Assembly (NCBI GenBank): GCA_018266105.1
Contig: JAFEBA010000005.1
Span: 58,972 to 122,971, forward strand
Direction of reading: 5' to 3'
DNA from: a bacterium
Lineage (GTDB): Bacteria > Vulcanimicrobiota > Xenobia > Xenobiales > JADMJV01
Length of the DNA: 64,000 bases
Position 1 is the stretch's first letter; each line of letters starts with the position of its first letter. The notes under the pieces are model-generated. The model did no database searches, was not told where the DNA came from, and saw only the letters and a program-made list of their open reading frames with translations. The translations under genes and the position numbers were made by a program. Below are positions 34,439 to 42,566 of the stretch, piece after piece.

Positions 34439-34897
34439 ATGAACGTTAGCATTCCCTATGACAGCTGTGCCCAGAGCTATTCGTGGAAAGGCCGCCAGGA
34501 AGTTCTGATTCAGGATGGCGCGGTCGATCACCAAATTTGGGATGAACTGGTGCTGGGCAGCTCGCGCGCGGAGCGCCAGGAATTCATCAAGTCGGTGCAC
34601 GACCCGCGCCTTCGAGCCCTGCATATCGCCCAGCGGGGAAGCGAACCTTTAGACCTGGGAAGCTTGCTCGGCCAGAACTGGAAGGACAACCAGAAGCGCT
34701 TCGTGGTGGGGGACCCCGAGGGGAGTCATCAGCGCCTCGAGTTTGGCCCTATGGGCCGCTCGGGTTCGGAATTCAAACTCATTACGGTGGCCAAGAACGA
34801 TGAGGTCGGACGGATGGAGCACACGATCGAGGCCTCTTTTACCTTCGGCTTTGTCGGCCAGGAGAATATCAAAGAAGGCCTCAAGCTCGAGGGTTAA
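34439..34897 (+). CDS. Hypothetical protein with MNV-type N-terminus
   Basis: I do not recognise this 152-residue protein. It begins MNVSIPYDSCAQSYSW without a hydrophobic segment, then has a helical stretch with charged repeats and a beta-rich end (FKLITVAKNDEVGRMEHTIEASFTFGFVG). It lies 46 bp upstream of the next unknown gene in the same direction. Reading-frame quality and neighbour spacing support it as real. Confidence 0.6.
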   Translation: MNVSIPYDSCAQSYSWKGRQEVLIQDGAVDHQIWDELVLGSSRAERQEFIKSVHDPRLRALHIAQRGSEPLDLGSLLGQNWKDNQKRFVVGDPEGSHQRLEFGPMGRSGSEFKLITVAKNDEVGRMEHTIEASFTFGFVGQENIKEGLKLEG

Positions 34898-34943
34898 CAA
34901 CTTGGAAATGGCCCGGCGCTGAGGATGGGGATAGAACAGAGAA

Positions 34944-35612
34944 GTGATCAAGTCTTTGCCCGCTCAACCGCCGTTGCCTCAAAGGCTTCTCAAGATTGAA
35001 CATCCTGCGGAGCCCAAAGGGGAATTCCCATTCGAACTCTCGGTTCTGGATACCGGGCGAGAAATGTACTTTCTTCCCCAGATGGATCGCCTGGCCGCTC
35101 TGCTGGCCTCCGAGTCTCACAAGCCGCTGCAGGTGCGGGTGGAAGCCGAAAATCAGGTGATCGAGTATGTCGTTACCGAGAACCCCAGCGCGACCATCGA
35201 AGCCAGCCTCAACGGCAAGCCTTTTGTCATGAGCACCGCTCCCGCTGAAGACGGGTCGCTGGCCTTGACGGGCCATAGCGAGCCAGGTGAGTTCGATGGC
35301 AACTTTTACCTCAACCCGGATGGTAGCACACAGGTCACGGGAATCGTCGGACCGAATCGTATGCCCGTCAACCATTCTTTGTGGCGGGTGAAGGACCCCA
35401 AGCCGGGCGACCCGGTCATCGAGTCTCTGGGCAATTTCGCTTGCGCGCGGATGTCCACGGCCTACTACCCCGAGGGTGAGAACCTCCACTTGCTGGGCAA
35501 CATGGGCGTTCACAATATCGATGCTTTGCTGACACGTCAGGGTGAGGGCTGGCAGCTTCAGGGCGAATATGGAGACATGAAGTTTCGCCAGACCTTCACT
35601 CCGCTCCCGTAG
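34944..35612 (+). CDS. Hypothetical beta-rich protein
   Basis: The 222-residue protein starts at GTG 34944 with a Pro-rich leader (MIKSLPAQPPLPQRLLKIE) and then a continuous series of beta strands ending in Gly turns (IEASLNGKPFVMS, GNFYLNPDGSTQVTGIVGPNRM, LLGNMGVHNIDALLTRQGEGWQLQGEYGD). No motif or signal peptide is recognised. It is probably co-transcribed with the preceding unknown gene. Confidence 0.6.
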   Translation: MIKSLPAQPPLPQRLLKIEHPAEPKGEFPFELSVLDTGREMYFLPQMDRLAALLASESHKPLQVRVEAENQVIEYVVTENPSATIEASLNGKPFVMSTAPAEDGSLALTGHSEPGEFDGNFYLNPDGSTQVTGIVGPNRMPVNHSLWRVKDPKPGDPVIESLGNFACARMSTAYYPEGENLHLLGNMGVHNIDALLTRQGEGWQLQGEYGDMKFRQTFTPLP

Positions 35613-35825
35613 CTCCGCCTTCAATCGTCTGGCTATGCCACGGCGGATCTTTCCCCCGGATCAGCTCTCACCGCGGCGCTGAAGTCCCCTGGCGCCGAAC
35701 TCGGTCGTGTCGGTGGCCGCCCGCTGCCCGCTAGCTCTCCGTCAGCGAGAGAGGTGCCTGTCCCTTATCGCAAGTAGGAGCGGCCATTTCAGGAAACTTT
35801 AAGGCCTGCTGGTCATTCTTTACCA

Positions 35826-36167
35826 ATGCTGCGACCGCTGCTGCTGTTTCTTTGCTTGTGGTTCTGCCCCGCCGTGGTGTGGGCGCAGGATGATTTTTGC
35901 GGTCGCGGTCCGGTCGCCAGCCACGCCTGCCCCATGCACGCAGGCCAGCTCTGCCAGTGCCACGAGCATGAACTTTGTTATCGCATCGCGCTGGAGACGC
36001 CAGCTCCCAAGGCACCGGCTCCGCCTCGTTTCGATTTTGTCTGTCCTCCACGGATGGAGCTCGCGCTTGTCGTCGTTTCACTGTCACATTCCGTCACGAC
36101 CAGCCTGGCGCCAGTCCGCCCCATTTGCCCTTTACTGGCTCCTGAACCCCCTCCGCCCAGGATCTGA
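35826..36167 (+). CDS. Small secreted Cys/His-rich protein
   Basis: The 113-residue protein has a signal peptide (LLLFLCLWFCPAVVWAQ) and then a dense metal-ligand segment HACPMHAGQLCQCHEHELC. That segment resembles CPMH-type heavy-metal-binding motifs although spacing differs. A central hydrophobic helix (ELALVVVSLSHSVTTSLA) and a Pro-rich tail follow. It precedes a His/Met-rich protein by 172 bp, suggesting a shared theme of soft-metal (for example copper) handling; this is inferred from composition, not from a known family. Confidence 0.55.
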   Translation: MLRPLLLFLCLWFCPAVVWAQDDFCGRGPVASHACPMHAGQLCQCHEHELCYRIALETPAPKAPAPPRFDFVCPPRMELALVVVSLSHSVTTSLAPVRPICPLLAPEPPPPRI

Positions 36168-36339
36168 GCGCCGCCTTTTTCTGCGTTCACTCGCTGGCTC
36201 CAAGAGCTGTTGTTATTTTGAGTTTTCCCCTTGTAGAAAAGCCTGGTGCTCCGATACAAATGGGGAGAACCGAATTTCTCGGGCGACTCGTCACAGCTCC
36301 GGCCTGCTCTACAGCAATTGCACAAATTCAGGAGACTCT

Positions 36340-37110
36340 ATGCAAATTCAGAAATGCCCACAGGGCGGCGCGCCGCGCCGTCTCCAATTAAACGCCCCTC
36401 AAGACCCGCCCCCACCTCCGGGTGAGCATCACCAGCACGGTGTGAGTGGGACGTTGCCGCACGCAGGTCACGATCTGGCCATGGTTGCCATGACGTTGCC
36501 AACCCATCATTCCCACCAGGACATGGATATGGGACCCATCTGTCACGGGGGCGGCGCCGCTCCAGCGGATCCTCACGCCGGTCACACCATGCCCATGGAC
36601 CATTCCCATATGGATCACTCCCATATGGATCACTCCCAGATGGGGCATCAGCATTCAACCGGGGGCGGCTCAAGTCTGAGCTGGTTGGGAACGGGGTCAG
36701 CCGTTCTCAGTGGAGTGGTGGCCGTAGGGTCGGCCGTCCACGCTGCCCAGATGCTCTCTTCCAAAGATCGCTTGACTCAGTTGGAGGGCGCCAATCACTT
36801 GTTGATGAGCGCCAGCTGTGGGGTGATGGCCGGAGCCATGCTGGCTCCGTCCACCGGTCTGGGTGCTTTTACCTCGCCCCTGATGACCGCCCACGGTCTG
36901 GGCGAGGTGGCCCTGGGCGCCTATCAATTGGTGCGCGGAACCGCCGGAGAGTGTCAGCACGACCAGGTGGCCGGAGTCCTCAAGCTGGCTCACGGTGGCT
37001 GTCTGGCCGCTGCTCAGTTCTTCCCGGGCGCTGCCCTCCCGCTCTACCTGGGCATGGCCGCCGTCACCGCCAGCCAGGTGGCTCTACAGCAAGCTGGCCT
37101 CAGTCACTAA
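36340..37110 (+). CDS. His/Met-rich N-domain with Ala/Gly-rich hydrophobic C-domain
   Basis: From ATG 36340 (AGGAG six bases upstream) the 256-residue protein starts MQIQKCPQGGAPRRLQ. It carries a His/Met-rich segment (about 29-108) with repeated HAGH, MDHSH and GHQH motifs typical of copper-binding regions, and ends with about 150 Ala/Gly/Val-rich residues forming probable membrane-associated helices (VLSGVVAVGSAVHAAQML, GVMAGAMLAPSTGLGAF, LPLYLGMAAVTASQ). No classical signal peptide. It is not a known copper protein, and the function is unknown. It is followed 13 bp later by a Gly-zipper protein. Confidence 0.65.
   Translation: MQIQKCPQGGAPRRLQLNAPQDPPPPPGEHHQHGVSGTLPHAGHDLAMVAMTLPTHHSHQDMDMGPICHGGGAAPADPHAGHTMPMDHSHMDHSHMDHSQMGHQHSTGGGSSLSWLGTGSAVLSGVVAVGSAVHAAQMLSSKDRLTQLEGANHLLMSASCGVMAGAMLAPSTGLGAFTSPLMTAHGLGEVALGAYQLVRGTAGECQHDQVAGVLKLAHGGCLAAAQFFPGAALPLYLGMAAVTASQVALQQAGLSH
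36595..36639 (+). repeat. Tandem 15-bp repeat encoding MDHSH
   Basis: Three consecutive 15-base units encode MDHSH, MDHSH and MDHSQ inside the His/Met-rich protein. Codons for His differ between copies (CAT and CAC), so the peptide pattern is kept while the DNA has drifted. Confidence 0.85.
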
Positions 37111-37123
37111 AGGAGATTTACCG

Positions 37124-37450
37124 ATGAAAATTCACAGTCATTTGCCCTTTGCCGGGTTGCCCCGGCCGGTCCAAACCAAGGGACTGATCCCCTTTGATTT
37201 CAACAAGCCGGAGAAGCCGGACAACGATGAGGATTGGGGCATGAATCCCAACCCCGATGGTTACAAACCCAACTTCAAGCTGATGGGTGTGTGCGCCGCT
37301 GGCGGTGTGTGCGGTGGCATCAGCCTGGGCATACTGGGCAGTTCCTACCTGGGCATTCATCCGCTCCCCCTGGTGGCGGCCGGTTGCCTGGCTGGAGCCT
37401 ACCTGGGTGGAGCAATTGGCCTGGCTTTCCCTGACCGCGATTCGCAGTAG
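37124..37450 (+). CDS. Small Gly-zipper membrane protein
   Basis: The 108-residue protein starts at ATG 37124 with AGGAG upstream. A polar leader MKIHSHLPFAGLPRPVQ leads to an acidic Asn/Pro/Asp-rich stretch, then two hydrophobic helices with Gly spacing (GVCAAGGVCGGISLGILG, LVAAGCLAGAYLGGAIGLAF). Such glycine-zipper segments pack as membrane hairpins or oligomers. It is the second gene of a probable two-gene operon with the His/Met-rich protein. Function unknown. Confidence 0.6.
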   Translation: MKIHSHLPFAGLPRPVQTKGLIPFDFNKPEKPDNDEDWGMNPNPDGYKPNFKLMGVCAAGGVCGGISLGILGSSYLGIHPLPLVAAGCLAGAYLGGAIGLAFPDRDSQ

Positions 37451-37517
37451 GGGAGGTCGGGCGCTTCGGGCTCCTGTCACAACAGGACCTGGAAGGATCG
37501 GGAGGAAAGCAGCCCGC

Positions 37518-38429
37518 TTGGAATTGCGGCATTTGCGCTACTTTGTGGCGGTGGCGGAGGATCTGAGTTTTTCGCGGGCGGCCGAGCGGCTGTTGGTGGC
37601 TCAGCCTGCGCTGAGCACTCAAATCGCTCAGCTCGAGGCTGAGCTGGGAGTGGTGTTGCTGGACCGCAATCGTCGCTCGGTGCGCCTGACTTTGGCCGGG
37701 GAGGGCTTCTTACAGGACGCGCGCGGACTGTTGCGTGCGGCTGACGAAGCGTCTGAACGAGCCAGGCGAGTGGCCCGCGGCGAGCAGGGGCAGCTCACCG
37801 TCGCGTTCTTTTCGGCTCCCACCATGATTTTTCTGCCCGAGATTGTGAAGCATTACCGCTCCCTGTTTCCCGGGATTTCCTTGCGCTTGCTGGAACTTAC
37901 GCCGGAACGCCAACTGCCGGCCCTGCTGCATGGCGAGGCGGATCTGGGGTTTACGCGCGTGCTTCCGCCGGGCTATCCGCAGATTACGACCCAACTTCTC
38001 TTTGAGGAGCGCCTGCTGGTGGTGCTGCCAGAGAGCCATCGTTGGGCCGGGCGTTCTTCGCTGGAGCTTGCGGAACTGGCTGCTGAGGACTTCGTTCTGT
38101 TGGAACGATCTGAGGCTTCCATGTTCTTCGACCATATCGTCAGCGCTTGCCTGACTGCCGGGTTCTCGCCTCGAGTGCTGCACTCGCCTAATCTGATGGC
38201 TACGGTGGTTACGCTGGTGGCCGCGGAGCAAGGCATTTCGCTGGTGCCCGAGGGGGTGCAGAATCTGCGTCGTCAGGGCCTTCGCTACGTTCCGTTGAGC
38301 CCGGCACCTGCCCCGGTTCCATTGTTAATGAGTTGGCCCGCGCAGGCCGAGTCACCGGCCTGCGCGAGCTTTCGTCAGTTGGTGGCGGAGCGTCTGGACT
38401 GGATCAAGCGCTCGTTTGTAGGGACTTGA
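37518..38429 (+). CDS. LysR-family transcriptional regulator
   Basis: The 303-residue protein has the LysR winged-helix N-terminus (LRHLRYFVAVAEDLSFSRAA then ERLLVAQPALSTQIAQLEAE) and an effector-binding domain with two periplasmic-binding-like lobes (about 90-295). TTG at 37518 gives the canonical MELRHLRYF start; GGAGGA lies eleven bases upstream. Its 3' end overlaps the convergent old-yellow-enzyme gene by 26 bp, so it may or may not control that gene. The effector is not readable from sequence. Confidence 0.92.
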   Translation: MELRHLRYFVAVAEDLSFSRAAERLLVAQPALSTQIAQLEAELGVVLLDRNRRSVRLTLAGEGFLQDARGLLRAADEASERARRVARGEQGQLTVAFFSAPTMIFLPEIVKHYRSLFPGISLRLLELTPERQLPALLHGEADLGFTRVLPPGYPQITTQLLFEERLLVVLPESHRWAGRSSLELAELAAEDFVLLERSEASMFFDHIVSACLTAGFSPRVLHSPNLMATVVTLVAAEQGISLVPEGVQNLRRQGLRYVPLSPAPAPVPLLMSWPAQAESPACASFRQLVAERLDWIKRSFVGT

Positions 38430-39468
38430 GGGTGGGGTAGTCGGTGTAGCCGTGGGGACCCTGGGCGTAGAAGGTACTGGGGTCCGGGCTGTTGAGTTCG
38501 GCTCCGACTCGGAAGCGTTCGACCAGATCCGGGTTGGCGATGAAGCTTTTACCGAAGGCGACCGCCTCAGCCTCACCGGCTTGCAGCACCCGTTCGGCCG
38601 TTTCTTTGGTGAAGCCCTCGTTGGCGATGAAGGCACCCCCAAAGAGTCGCTTGAGTTCCGGGCCGATGCGATCGGGTCCCAGCCTCTCGCGGGCGGCCAG
38701 GAAGGCGATCTGGCGGCGTCCCAATTGGCTGGCGACGTAGCCGAAGGTGCGAATCGGATCTGAATCTCCCATGTCTGCCGTGTCGCCGCGGGGAGCCAGG
38801 TGGACGCCCACCCGTCCCGGATTCCAGACTTCCAATACGGCGTCAGTGACTTCAAGCAGCAGACGGGCTCGGTTTTCCACACCTCCGCCGTAGTCGTCCT
38901 CACGATGATTGGTGGAATCTTGTAGGAACTGGTCCAGCAGATAACCGTTGGCTCCGTGAATCTCCACTCCGTCAAAGCCAGCTTCCAGCGCGTTGGCGGC
39001 AGCTTGCTTGTAGGCGGCCACGATGGACGGGATTTCGTGCAATCCCAGGGCGCGAGGGGTCACATAATCCCGCTTGGGACGCAGCAGTCGGACGTGACCT
39101 TGAGCCGCGATGGGGCTGGGAGCGACGGGCAGGGCTCCATCCAGATAGAAGGGGTCACTGACTCGGCCGACATGCCAGAGCTGGAGTAGCATGCGCCCGC
39201 CGGCCTGGTGGACCGAGCGCGTGATGTGCTTCCAGCCTTCCACCTGCTCCCTCGACCAGATCCCCGGTGTGTCAGGATAGCCGACGCCCATCGGATGGAC
39301 AGCCGTGGCCTCGCTCAGGATGAGTCCGGCTGAGGCCCGCTGCACGTAGTAGTCGGCCATGAGCTGGTTTGGTATGCGGCCCTGACTGGCGCGGGTGCGG
39401 GTCAGTGGGGCCATGACGATGCGGTTCGGAAGCTGCAACTGTCCGATTTGAATGGGTGTAAAAAGCAT
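38404..39468 (-). CDS. Alkene reductase, old yellow enzyme family (NemA-like)
   Basis: The 354-residue FMN enzyme shows the OYE sequence order: NRIVMAPLTRTRA at the N-terminus, LQLWHVGRVSDP, GFDGVEIHGANGYLLDQFLQ (the His/Asn substrate-binding pair HGAN) and HREDDYGGGVENRARLLLEV. It reduces activated C=C bonds, nitro compounds or quinones using NAD(P)H. Length and motif order are normal. GGAGA about seven bases before ATG supports the start. It is the first gene leftward from a divergent promoter region shared with the TonB receptor. Confidence 0.95.
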   Translation of the reverse strand: MLFTPIQIGQLQLPNRIVMAPLTRTRASQGRIPNQLMADYYVQRASAGLILSEATAVHPMGVGYPDTPGIWSREQVEGWKHITRSVHQAGGRMLLQLWHVGRVSDPFYLDGALPVAPSPIAAQGHVRLLRPKRDYVTPRALGLHEIPSIVAAYKQAAANALEAGFDGVEIHGANGYLLDQFLQDSTNHREDDYGGGVENRARLLLEVTDAVLEVWNPGRVGVHLAPRGDTADMGDSDPIRTFGYVASQLGRRQIAFLAARERLGPDRIGPELKRLFGGAFIANEGFTKETAERVLQAGEAEAVAFGKSFIANPDLVERFRVGAELNSPDPSTFYAQGPHGYTDYPTLKSLQTSA

Positions 39469-39574
39469 TTTGGAGTCTCCTTTGGTGGTCTGGAGTCATT
39501 CTAGGCTGGCGTCAGTTATTTGTGAAATACATCCTTTCGCTCACTGTTATTAAATATTGTTATAAGATGGCTTT

Positions 39575-39626
39575 ATGATAATTCAGAATCATGTCTTGCC
39601 AAGCGAGAAGGCATGCTATAGAATGC
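39575..39626. promoter_or_regulatory. Promoter region of the TonB receptor with two palindromes
   Basis: ATGATAATTCAGAATCAT (39575-39592) is an imperfect inverted repeat with a TGATAAT half-site reminiscent of Fur boxes, though the spacing differs from the classical form. A 16-bp near-palindrome GCATGCTATAGAATGC (39611-39626) overlaps a candidate -10 box TATAGA, with TTGCCA fifteen bases upstream as a possible -35. Repression by binding over the promoter is plausible. The Fur link is weak. Confidence 0.4.
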
Positions 39627-39633
39627 CGCGGTT

Positions 39634-41976
39634 ATGATAAGGATATATCAATATTTGTTTGTGCTGCTGGTGATTCTGGCAGGCTGGTTAACCGCTCTCG
39701 GAATTGAGATTCAAGGCGACCTCTTGGTGACAGTCTTGCGGGCTGACAACGATAAGCCGATCGCGGGCGCCATCGTAAGGGTGCAGGACAAAGCGGCCCG
39801 GGCCGAGGTACTGGAAAAGAAGACGGATGAAGCCGGTCAGGCTCATTTCACGAACCTCAATCTGGGCGATTATTATGTTGATATTTCCCATAGCGACTAC
39901 GAGGGCGACCGAGCGCTGGTGAAGGTCAACGCAGGCGCCGAGACGGCCTATAAAACCCTGCTGGATGTGAAGGGCCAGGCTGAAAAAGTCATCAAGTTTA
40001 AAGAAGACCGGCTGCTGGTCAATGTCAAAGACCCGAATGATGGTGCGGTGATTCGCCGCGACCGAGAGTTTGTGCAGACTCAGCTGACGGATCGCAGTCT
40101 GCAGGGAATCCTGGCCACCGTGCCCGGGACCAACAATAACTCGGTTGGTCAGGTGCACGTGCGCGGCGACCACAAAAGCGTGAACTTTCAGCTCGACGGC
40201 GTCTCTCTTCCCATCCCTCCAGCCAGCTCGACGACGCCACCGATTGATCCCGATTTCCTGGATAACCTGCAGGCCCAGACTGGAGGCTACAACGGCTCTC
40301 AGTCCGGAATGGGCGGGTTGGTTCTCAGCGGCATTACCGATTGGGGCACCAAGGAGCCCTACTTTGAACTGCGCCCGACCGTAGGTACCCAGGGCACGGC
40401 TCAAATCATGATGAGACTCGGGGGCTCGAACGAGGAGGGGACCTTCAACTACATGATCGGAGCCAAGACCGGCACCACCGATATGCAGTTCCAGCCGCCC
40501 AACCCCGACCAGCAGACGCTCAACAACCGTGGCCAGAACACCAACATTATCGGCCGCTTTCGTTTACACGATGACGCCAATGAATGGGGGATGACTCTGG
40601 CTCACCAGGCCGGTCTTTTCGGAGTGGCCCAGACCCCTCAGAACTACAATGCGGGCGTGCGTCAGAATCAGGAAGATGTCAACACGTTGGGTGTTTTCTC
40701 CTGGAAGCGCAAGGTGGACGAAGACACGGACCTGCAGATGAGCCTGGCCTATCTGCGTTCCCGCCAGTCGGTGCGCAACAATGGCGTCTTCACTGCCTTT
40801 ACCGCCTTTGACGCCAATCGCAGTCAGGAGCTGGCCGACGAAGGATTTCCGGCCGACCCCACCAACCCGGGCGCGCCTTATCTACCGACCACCAACACCA
40901 ACATCACTCAGATTCAACCGGCCCTTCAGTATGTGCACCGGATGGGCGAAAACCATCGCATTGTGGCCGGAGCCGACGCTAACTTTCTGCGCTCGCAACA
41001 GGATGTCGACATTCTGGATATGGGCGGAGGCGGAGGATTGCCCCAGGGAGCCCTGCGCTTTCAGTCCAATGTGGCACGTGCGGCTTTCTCAGGCGGACTC
41101 TACTTCAGCCACACCGTTCCCATCACCGATCAGTTCACGGCCAACTACGGCCTGCGCCTGGATCGCTTCAATAATGGGATCAATGTAAACACCGGTCAGA
41201 TCAGTCCTTTCGTTAATTTGGCCTTTGCTCCCACCAGTGAAGATGCCATCCGCTTCTCCTATCATCGCCTCTTTCAGGCGCCCCCGCTGGAGTTGGACTT
41301 GAGTTTCAGCACCCAGACCCTGCCTCAGCGCGTCAGTCTCTATGAGCTCAGCTATGAGCACCAGTTCGGCAACTCGCTGACCGGTAAGGTGGCACTGGTG
41401 CGCAAGAACTATCGCGACCAGATCGACATCGGTCAGTTGATACCCATCGCCAACATTCCGGTCTACGCTCCTGTGAACTTCGAACGCGCCGTTTACGAGG
41501 GTCTGGAGCTCTCGCTCGCATCGCACAATAAGACCGGCTTCAACGGGTTTCTGACCGGCACCCTGAGCCGCGCCAAGCCCACCGTGCAGGGGTCCGCTCC
41601 AGAGTTCCCGGCCTTCAACGATCACGACCAGCGAGTCCAGGTCACGGCCGGCATCTCGCACACCTGGGATAACGGTCTGACGGCGGCCACCGATATCTAC
41701 TACGGTAGCGGCTTTCCGCAAGAGGCGCTGGCCCTCTACAACGCTGGTGGCGTCTACCCCTACGGCTACAGCGCCAATCGTATCCCGCGCTTTCTCACCA
41801 ACCTTTCGCTGAACTACTGGCCCAAACGCGAGCCTGAAAGCGTGGAGTATGGCGGCAGTTTGCAGATCCTCAATCTGTTTGACCAGCGTCCGCTTTTGAA
41901 CTTCTTCAGCGACTTCTCAGGCACTCGCTTCGTCACTCAACGCCGAATCTTATTGAATGGAATGATCCGATTCTAA
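39634..41976 (+). CDS. TonB-dependent outer-membrane receptor with N-terminal Ig-like domain
   Basis: The 780-residue protein has a signal segment (FVLLVILAGWLTALG), a carboxypeptidase-regulatory-like beta-sandwich (about 30-110, KPIAGAIVRVQDKA and DEAGQAHFTNLNLGDYYV), a plug region (about 130-240, with VGQVHVRGDHKSVNFQLDGV) and a large beta-barrel. It ends with RILLNGMIRF, a typical final strand with terminal Phe. This is the oar/CarboxypepD-TonB type; substrate unknown. A lipoprotein gene starts in its stop codon (TAATG), giving a receptor-lipoprotein pair like SusCD-type pairs in arrangement only. Confidence 0.85.
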   Translation: MIRIYQYLFVLLVILAGWLTALGIEIQGDLLVTVLRADNDKPIAGAIVRVQDKAARAEVLEKKTDEAGQAHFTNLNLGDYYVDISHSDYEGDRALVKVNAGAETAYKTLLDVKGQAEKVIKFKEDRLLVNVKDPNDGAVIRRDREFVQTQLTDRSLQGILATVPGTNNNSVGQVHVRGDHKSVNFQLDGVSLPIPPASSTTPPIDPDFLDNLQAQTGGYNGSQSGMGGLVLSGITDWGTKEPYFELRPTVGTQGTAQIMMRLGGSNEEGTFNYMIGAKTGTTDMQFQPPNPDQQTLNNRGQNTNIIGRFRLHDDANEWGMTLAHQAGLFGVAQTPQNYNAGVRQNQEDVNTLGVFSWKRKVDEDTDLQMSLAYLRSRQSVRNNGVFTAFTAFDANRSQELADEGFPADPTNPGAPYLPTTNTNITQIQPALQYVHRMGENHRIVAGADANFLRSQQDVDILDMGGGGGLPQGALRFQSNVARAAFSGGLYFSHTVPITDQFTANYGLRLDRFNNGINVNTGQISPFVNLAFAPTSEDAIRFSYHRLFQAPPLELDLSFSTQTLPQRVSLYELSYEHQFGNSLTGKVALVRKNYRDQIDIGQLIPIANIPVYAPVNFERAVYEGLELSLASHNKTGFNGFLTGTLSRAKPTVQGSAPEFPAFNDHDQRVQVTAGISHTWDNGLTAATDIYYGSGFPQEALALYNAGGVYPYGYSANRIPRFLTNLSLNYWPKREPESVEYGGSLQILNLFDQRPLLNFFSDFSGTRFVTQRRILLNGMIRF

Positions 41977-42566
41977 TGAAATACTTACTTCTGCTTGCAT
42001 TCTTGCTGTGCGGCTGCGGTCAAACCCTGGAGCAGTCTCAGAGTCTGACCTTGCCGCCCGAGGAGGTTGAGGCCACCCCTCTACCCGATCGCACGTTCCT
42101 GGCCAGCAATCCCCAGTTCACCGCTTTGGTATTTAAGCCCAATGCTGACTACAACGGGGTTAATCCACCTGTCACTGCCGCCAGCTCATTCAGCGGCACA
42201 ATTGTGGTCGATTCCGGCAGCAACAACCTGGTTCGATTTGCCTTGAATGAAGGAGCTCGCACACTCAGCTTTGGAGTCTTAGCCGGTTCCGACCCGCTGG
42301 TGCCGGGTCAGGTGTATTCTCCTTTTTTCAATGACCTGGGTCCCGGTTCGTTCCTGAACCTCGAGGACCTGACTTCGGGGCGGAAATCCTGGTTACAGAA
42401 TGCGGCAACCGGCGGAGGCCTGACCATCGTCTCCTTAAGCGATACTCAGATTGAGATCGATTTCAATTTCACCAACATTCAGCCGAACTTTCGACAGGGT
42501 AGCGGCAACGCGCTCGGGTTGTTCGATGTCAGTGGTCACCTAACAGCCGATTTGACCCAGATTTAG
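41976..42566 (+). CDS. Lipoprotein partnered with the TonB receptor
   Basis: The 196-residue protein starts at ATG 41976, overlapping the receptor stop codon. It has a lipoprotein signal (MKYLLLLAFLLCGC, lipobox L-C-G-C) and an acidic linker, then a beta-sandwich of strands such as SFSGTIVVDSGSNNLVRFAL and LTIVSLSDTQIEIDFNFTNI. No enzymatic motif. Probably an outer-membrane surface or periplasmic partner of the receptor. The stop overlaps the convergent gene's stop as TTAG. Confidence 0.75.
   Translation: MKYLLLLAFLLCGCGQTLEQSQSLTLPPEEVEATPLPDRTFLASNPQFTALVFKPNADYNGVNPPVTAASSFSGTIVVDSGSNNLVRFALNEGARTLSFGVLAGSDPLVPGQVYSPFFNDLGPGSFLNLEDLTSGRKSWLQNAATGGGLTIVSLSDTQIEIDFNFTNIQPNFRQGSGNALGLFDVSGHLTADLTQI

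Noticed and set aside
34037..34624. Minus-strand open frame of 195 codons over the CobW fragment
   Set aside because: The plus strand carries recognisable CobW_C motifs in two frames; the minus frame is an antisense shadow and also runs over the next gene.
35735..35765. CTCTC...GAGAG hairpin in the gap before the Cys/His-rich gene
   Set aside because: The stem is only 5 bp and has no T-run; could be chance in this composition.
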